A DNA stretch of 9,701 bases. Source: Nanobdellota archaeon (GTDB lineage Archaea > Nanobdellota > Nanobdellia > Woesearchaeales > CG1-02-33-12). Under the pieces are notes generated by a model that saw only the letters and a list, made by a program, of their open reading frames with translations, was not told the origin of the DNA and did not search any database. Both the position numbers and the translations under genes were made by a program. The stretch is taken from positions 1 to 9,701 of the forward strand of contig JAHIFA010000004.1 in the NCBI GenBank assembly GCA_018901315.1, given 5' to 3'. Below are positions 6,500-9,701 of this stretch, in pieces; position 1 is the stretch's first letter, and the number at the start of each line of letters is the position of its first letter.

Positions 6500-7706
6500 A
6501 TAAGCCTAATCCTTCTTCTAATATTTTTTTAATTTTGGATTCTGAATCAGATGTTGTTGCTAGTGTTATTTCTCTTGTTCTTCCTTGGCGGCCTTTTGAA
6601 ATCACTTTTGCATTTATTATTCCAAGCATGTCTAACTCTGCGATTATATCAGAAACCCTTCTTTGTGTTAAAGGCCTCAACCCTGCCCTAAAGCAGGTTC
6701 CCTTATAAACTTCGTATGCTTTTCCTGTAAAAATTATATTGTTTTTCTTTGTATAAAGGGAAAATATTGCATAAAGCACTGCCTGGAATTGTTTTGGCTG
6801 TGTTGTGACTATATCTGTAATTCTATCTCTTTCTATTTTGTCTTCTGCTTCATCAATATGCTTTATTTTTATTGAAGTATAACCATTTCTTTCGGCTAGT
6901 TCTCCTGCAACTCTTAAAAGTTCCAAAGCACGCCTTGCATCACCATGATCTCTGGCAGCATATGCAGCGCATTTTTCTATAACACCCTGCTCAAGAACCT
7001 CTTTTTTAAAGGCTTCTTTTGCCCTTTGGTTTAATATATCCTGTATTTGAAGGGCATTATAAGGGGGGAATAATATTTCTTCTTCTGATAAAGATGATTT
7101 GATTCTTGGGTCGAGATTATCCACAAAAATAAGGTCATTTGATATTCCTACAAGGGATATTTGAGCATTTGTTAACTCAGTATTTATTCTTGTAAGGTTA
7201 TATAATAATTCATCCCCTGCTTTTTTGACAAGTTGGTCAATTTCATCTAATATTAAAATAATCAGCTGCTTTTCTTTGTTTATTATATTAAAAAAAATGT
7301 TATAAACTTCATCTGTTGGAAGGCCTGTGGGAGGTATTTCCTTTCCAAATTCCTTTATAAGTTTTGCTATTAACCTATATTCTGTGTCTGCAACTTTTCT
7401 TAATTTGCAGTTAATATAAAAAATTTTTAAAGGAATATTTTCTTTTTTTGCAACTTCTGACATTTTTGTTGCGGTATATTTAATAGAAAGAGTTTTTCCA
7501 ACACCTGTTTTTCCATAAACAAAAAGGTTAGATGGTTTCTCAAGCCTTAATGAAGGACCAAGTATGTTTGCTATTTGATTTATCTGCTCATTTCGATGGA
7601 GTATTAAATCTGGAGAATATGTTGATTGTAACTTTTCTTTATTGTTAAATAAGGATTCTTTAGTTAAAAATTTTTCAAAAAATCCTGTTAATCCTTTTTG
7701 CATCAT
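6495..7706 (-). CDS. orc1/cdc6: Orc1/Cdc6 replication initiator (AAA+ ATPase)
   Basis: This is the archaeal origin-recognition and helicase-loading protein (403 residues, usual length). The AAA+ module has Walker A GKTGVGKT (65-72), Walker B LILDEID (Asp154, Glu155), sensor 1 at Asn190 and sensor 2 in GDARRAL (Arg258/259). The C-terminal winged helix, about 305-385, carries a basic wing (KGRQGRT, 371-377) that would contact origin DNA. Residues 3-10, QKGLTGFF, match the PCNA-interacting consensus Q-x-x-L-x-x-F-F; this segment also aligns with an ordinary N-terminal helix of the family, so the match may be fortuitous. Two consecutive ATGs begin the frame; I took the first. The gene is first in the operon with DP1 and DP2, and its start codon directly abuts an ORB-like element of the predicted origin. 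Confidence 0.96.
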   Translation of the reverse strand: MMQKGLTGFFEKFLTKESLFNNKEKLQSTYSPDLILHRNEQINQIANILGPSLRLEKPSNLFVYGKTGVGKTLSIKYTATKMSEVAKKENIPLKIFYINCKLRKVADTEYRLIAKLIKEFGKEIPPTGLPTDEVYNIFFNIINKEKQLIILILDEIDQLVKKAGDELLYNLTRINTELTNAQISLVGISNDLIFVDNLDPRIKSSLSEEEILFPPYNALQIQDILNQRAKEAFKKEVLEQGVIEKCAAYAARDHGDARRALELLRVAGELAERNGYTSIKIKHIDEAEDKIERDRITDIVTTQPKQFQAVLYAIFSLYTKKNNIIFTGKAYEVYKGTCFRAGLRPLTQRRVSDIIAELDMLGIINAKVISKGRQGRTREITLATTSDSESKIKKILEEGLGLS

Positions 7707-7725
7707 TTTCCACTTGAAAGTAAGG
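7707..7725 (+). promoter_or_regulatory. ORB-like Orc1-binding element 1
   Basis: TTTCCACTTGAAAGTAAGG matches the element at 8182-8200 at 16 of 19 bases. It resembles the archaeal ORB core (TTCCAGTGGAAA dyad), with a shortened G-string. It abuts the orc1 start codon and lies downstream of the likely TATA box, so occupancy by Orc1 could repress the operon. Confidence 0.55.
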
Positions 7726-7729
7726 TCAC

Positions 7730-7738
7730 TTATTTAAT
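7730..7738 (-). promoter_or_regulatory. TATA-like box of the orc1-DP1-DP2 operon
   Basis: ATTAAATAA on the - strand is centred about 28 bases upstream of the orc1 ATG at 7706, the leaderless spacing seen at other genes here. It is a weaker match than the boxes at 472 and 8273. The ORB-like element at 7707-7725 lies between it and the start codon. Confidence 0.4.
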
Positions 7739-7758
7739 AATAAAAACCTTTATTGCCT

Positions 7759-7782
7759 CTCACCCCTTCATTTCAGATAAAA
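7759..7782 (-). promoter_or_regulatory. ORB-like Orc1-binding element 2 (inverted)
   Basis: On the - strand the core reads TGAAATGAAGGGGTGAG. By hand alignment it agrees with the + strand element at 8182-8206 at 19 of 24 positions, including an identical AAGGGGTGAG. It faces the AT-rich core from the left. Confidence 0.6.
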
Positions 7783-7800
7783 GAAATGTTTCAAATTAAA

Positions 7801-8160
7801 TTATAAAAAATAGTAACTTGTTTTTATATACTATTGTAAATTAAAATGTTTATTATATTATTATATTATTGTTAATAACTATTATAATATATACTTTAAA
7901 TTAAATAATTAAAAAATAATTGAAATAAATATCAAATAAACAATATTTTCTATATTGAAAATAAATATAATTATCGACTATAATAATAAAATAATATTAA
8001 TTTAATAAATAATAATAATAATTAAATAAATAACAAAATAATAATCTTTAATTAACTTAAAAATAATAAAAATAACAAATAATAAAATAATATATAAAAT
8101 AAGATTTGATTATATTAATATATTCACTTAATAGAATAAAATACAACTTAAATTACTTTT
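7801..8160. other. AT-rich duplex-unwinding region
   Basis: I count about 29 G or C in these 360 bases (about 8%), far below the flanking genes. No coding frame or RNA gene is apparent. The right half, about 7975-8100, is rich in AAT/TAA triplets on the + strand and strongly A-biased over T. Its position between opposed ORB-like elements fits the site where the origin duplex would open. Confidence 0.65.
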
Positions 8161-8181
8161 TTTAAGTCTTTTCATTAAAAA

Positions 8182-8206
8182 TTTCCATGTGAAACTAAGG
8201 GGTGAG
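8182..8206 (+). promoter_or_regulatory. ORB-like Orc1-binding element 3
   Basis: TTTCCATGTGAAACTAAGG is followed by GGTGAG. It has the ORB layout of a TTCCA...TGAAAC dyad, a short spacer and a GGGG string, and it is the best match of the three. It lies at the right edge of the AT-rich core, opposite in orientation to 7759-7782. Confidence 0.65.
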
Positions 8207-8238
8207 TAGGTGTTATTTCCTTAGGAGCATTTTTCTGC

Positions 8239-8264
8239 TTTTTGTTACTTTAAAATAACAAAAA
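8239..8264. promoter_or_regulatory. Near-perfect 26-base palindrome, candidate operator
   Basis: Arms TTTTTGTTA (8239-8247) and TAACAAAAA (8256-8264) surround CTTTAAAA. Only one base pair (8248/8255) breaks the symmetry. It ends just upstream of the CCGAAAG/TATA promoter of the TrmB-type gene, a typical position for a dimeric regulator, so autoregulation is plausible. As RNA it could also form a hairpin, but it appears to lie upstream of the transcript. Confidence 0.5.
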
Positions 8265-8265
8265 C

Positions 8266-8283
8266 CGAAAGATTTATATATAA
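8266..8283 (+). promoter_or_regulatory. Strong TATA/BRE promoter of TrmB-type gene
   Basis: A purine-rich TFB-recognition stretch (CGAAAGA, 8266-8272) precedes TTTATATATAA (8273-8283), the best TATA box in the window. Transcription would start near 8303, leaving a leader of about 40 bases before the ATG at 8344. That agrees with this gene having a Shine-Dalgarno sequence. Confidence 0.7.
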
Positions 8284-8333
8284 AAACTATTTATCACTAT
8301 TAAATAAGTATTAAATTAATAAATATAATGATT

Positions 8334-8337
8334 GGAG
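8334..8337 (+). promoter_or_regulatory. Shine-Dalgarno site deciding the TrmB-type start
   Basis: GGAG lies six bases before the ATG at 8344. The frame can be extended four codons to a TTG at 8332, but that start would overlap the ribosome site, so the ATG is preferred. Confidence 0.6.
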
Positions 8338-8343
8338 TTTAAA

Positions 8344-9150
8344 ATGATTGTAAAAAAAGATTTTTTAATTAAACTAAAGGATTTTGGATTAAACAGCTAT
8401 GAGTCAAAACTTTGGACAGCTCTCTTATCAAGAGGGGTTTCAACTGCTGGAGAACTTAGTGATATTGCAAATGTCCCAAGGTCAAGAAGCTATGATGTTC
8501 TTGAATCACTTGAGAAAAAAGGCTTTATAATAATGAAAGTAGGCAAACCTATAAAATATATTGCTGTCCAGCCAGAAGAGGTTGTTGAAAGAATAAAGAA
8601 AAAGATAGATGAAGACACTGTTTACAAGAGAAAGCTTCTTGATACAATAAAATCAGAAGGAGTATTAAATGAATTGAATCTTTTATTTAAGAATGGAATT
8701 AAGATGATTGAGCCAAATGACTTATCAGGCTCTTTAAAAGGGAGGCAGAATTCTTATAATCACCTTGAATTGCTGATGAAAGAAGCTAAAGATAATTTAA
8801 TTCTTATGACTACATCGGAAGGTCTTGAGAGAAAACATAAATCATTTAAAAAGATATTTAAGAAACTTAAGGATAATGGCGTCAAAATAAAAATAGCAGC
8901 ACCAATAAATTCTAATTCACAGAAAATAGTTGAAGAATTATCAAAAATTGCAGAATTAAGAAACATAAATCATATAAGCGCGAGATTTTGTGTTATTGAC
9001 AACAAGGATTTATGGTTTATGGCCTTAGACGATAAAGAAGTGCATCCGAGCTATGATCTGGGAATATGGATAAAAACACCTTTCTTTGCAACTGCAATGA
9101 CCAAAATGTTTGACTCTGTCTGGAAAGACCTAAAACCAATTAAAAATTAA
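8344..9150 (+). CDS. TrmB-family transcriptional regulator
   Basis: This 268-residue protein has the two-part TrmB layout. Residues about 8-75 form a winged helix (LNSYESKLWTALLSRG, then a recognition helix around VPRSRSYDVLESLEKKG and a wing ending KPIKYIAV). A helical linker spans about 77-115. The C-terminal domain, about 130-265, resembles the phospholipase-D-like effector domain of TrmB proteins. It lacks an HKD catalytic motif (ARFCVIDNKDLW is in its place), so it should sense or dimerise, not catalyse. The ligand cannot be inferred; sugar binding is known only for some relatives. A palindrome lies directly upstream of its promoter, suggesting autoregulation. It is probably co-transcribed with the small gene that begins about ten bases after its stop. 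Confidence 0.85.
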   Translation: MIVKKDFLIKLKDFGLNSYESKLWTALLSRGVSTAGELSDIANVPRSRSYDVLESLEKKGFIIMKVGKPIKYIAVQPEEVVERIKKKIDEDTVYKRKLLDTIKSEGVLNELNLLFKNGIKMIEPNDLSGSLKGRQNSYNHLELLMKEAKDNLILMTTSEGLERKHKSFKKIFKKLKDNGVKIKIAAPINSNSQKIVEELSKIAELRNINHISARFCVIDNKDLWFMALDDKEVHPSYDLGIWIKTPFFATAMTKMFDSVWKDLKPIKN

Positions 9151-9161
9151 AGGTAATGAAA

Positions 9162-9524
9162 ATGACAAAAAAGATTGAATTTAAAAAATTAATGGAAGAC
9201 GTAACTGGCGGTAAAGATAGTAATTACAGAGAATATGAGGGAAAAGAATTATATATTCATAACATAATAATATCTGATAAGGAAAAATATGAAGAAAACG
9301 GAAAATATAGGCCAAAACTTGTTGCTATACACCCAGATAGGAATTTTCTATGGATAAAATCAGATAAAAATATGTCTATAGAAAAAATATTGGAAATGGC
9401 ACTTATTAAGGAAGGAGAAGTAATAAATGCGCAAGGAATATTTTCTACAGGAGACTGGCTAGAGAATCACTATCTTAATTTATCTAATTTTGAATACGTC
9501 AAAAAGTTCTATGGTAGGGAATAA
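9162..9524 (+). CDS. Small protein of unknown function downstream of TrmB-type regulator
   Basis: I do not recognise this 120-residue protein. It is acidic-to-neutral, without a signal peptide or membrane segment. The middle alternates short beta-like stretches (GKELYIHNIII, PKLVAIHP, NFLWIKSD), followed by a helix (SIEKILEMALIKEG) and further strands (EVINAQGIFST, NHYLNLSNFEYV). This could suit an OB-like or other small beta-barrel fold, but no motif confirms it. ATGs occur at 9156 and 9162; AGGT at 9151-9154 is well spaced only for the second, so I chose it. The gene follows the regulator by about ten bases and has no promoter of its own, so it may be its partner or target. Confidence 0.7.
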   Translation: MTKKIEFKKLMEDVTGGKDSNYREYEGKELYIHNIIISDKEKYEENGKYRPKLVAIHPDRNFLWIKSDKNMSIEKILEMALIKEGEVINAQGIFSTGDWLENHYLNLSNFEYVKKFYGRE

Positions 9525-9628
9525 TTTATATTTAGCGAGCCCGCCAATTATAAATAACATATTGAATTTGTGTATGATTGGCAATAATATGCCTTAAATA
9601 AAGTCAGACAGATAAATATCATAAAAGC

Positions 9629-9637
9629 TTTTATATA
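9629..9637 (+). promoter_or_regulatory. TATA box of the gene at the right edge
   Basis: TTTTATATA is centred about 27 bases before the ATG at 9661, and an A-rich element (ATAAAAGC) precedes it. No Shine-Dalgarno sequence is present, so a leaderless transcript is likely. Confidence 0.6.
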
Positions 9638-9660
9638 TTACAAAAAAATACATTTAATTC

Positions 9661-9701
9661 ATGAAAGAACCACGTATTAAAGCATGTTATGTATTTCCTG
9701 G
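9661..9701 (+). CDS. N-terminus of a gene cut by the window edge
   Basis: An ATG at leaderless distance from a good TATA box opens a frame reading MKEPRIKACYVFP, which continues past the window end. Thirteen residues are too few to identify a family. The 136 bases before it (9525-9660) hold this promoter and a weak inverted repeat, and no other gene. Confidence 0.5.
   Translation, partial: MKEPRIKACYVFP

Larger units (their letters stand above)
7707..8206. other. oriC: Predicted chromosomal replication origin (oriC)
   Basis: The region is gene-free, lies beside orc1/cdc6, and has ORB-like repeats at both ends in opposite orientation around an extremely AT-rich core. This is the standard architecture of archaeal origins, and linkage of an origin to cdc6 and PolD genes is known from Pyrococcus. 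Genes on both sides are transcribed outward. Origin activity is predicted, not shown. Confidence 0.75.

Noticed and set aside
7801..8160. CRISPR or satellite array in the AT-rich region
   Set aside because: No regularly spaced unit is repeated; only low-complexity AT triplets are seen.
9543..9582. GCCAAT/ATTGGC inverted repeat after the small unknown gene
   Set aside because: Only six base pairs with a loop of about 28 bases and no adjoining T-tract, so it is not a convincing terminator or RNA gene.
1..9701. tRNA, rRNA, insertion sequence, integrase or restriction genes
   Set aside because: No tRNA cloverleaf signature, rRNA stretch, or transposase or integrase motif was found on either strand.

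Overview
The window looks like part of an archaeal chromosome. It encodes both subunits of the archaea-specific D-family DNA polymerase (DP1 and DP2), an Orc1/Cdc6 initiator and a TrmB-type regulator, and several promoters have TATA boxes about 27 bases before the start codon. The very AT-rich DNA and protein style fit a DPANN lineage such as Woesearchaeota or Pacearchaeota. That placement is impression, not phylogeny.

Layout. (1) Positions 1-316 hold a small two-helix membrane protein on the + strand. (2) Positions 317-1334 hold a promoter and a TraB-like membrane protein gene (503-1276, +). This gene is bracketed by two direct copies of the 3' end of the DP2 gene, 346-397 and 1325-1376 (49 of 52 bases identical). 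The outer copy is an orphan fragment that still encodes the PCNA-binding tail. (3) Positions 1335-7706, all on the - strand, form a replication operon transcribed orc1/cdc6, then DP1, then DP2. (4) Positions 7707-8264 form a predicted replication origin: ORB-like repeats in opposite orientation flank about 360 bases that are about 92% A+T. (5) Positions 8239-9524 run the other way: a palindromic operator candidate, a strong TATA box, a TrmB-family regulator and a small unknown protein, probably co-transcribed. (6) A further gene with its own TATA box starts at 9661 and runs off the end.

How it fits together. The initiator, the replicative polymerase and the origin are physically linked, and genes on both sides are transcribed away from the origin. 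One ORB-like element lies between the orc1 TATA-like box and start codon, so Orc1 could control its own operon. The most unusual structure is the duplicated polymerase tail: about 0.98 kb carrying one gene appears to have been inserted at the 3' end of the DP2 gene, restoring the gene end and pushing the old end and its T-tract terminator outward. No integrase or transposase is visible inside the insert.
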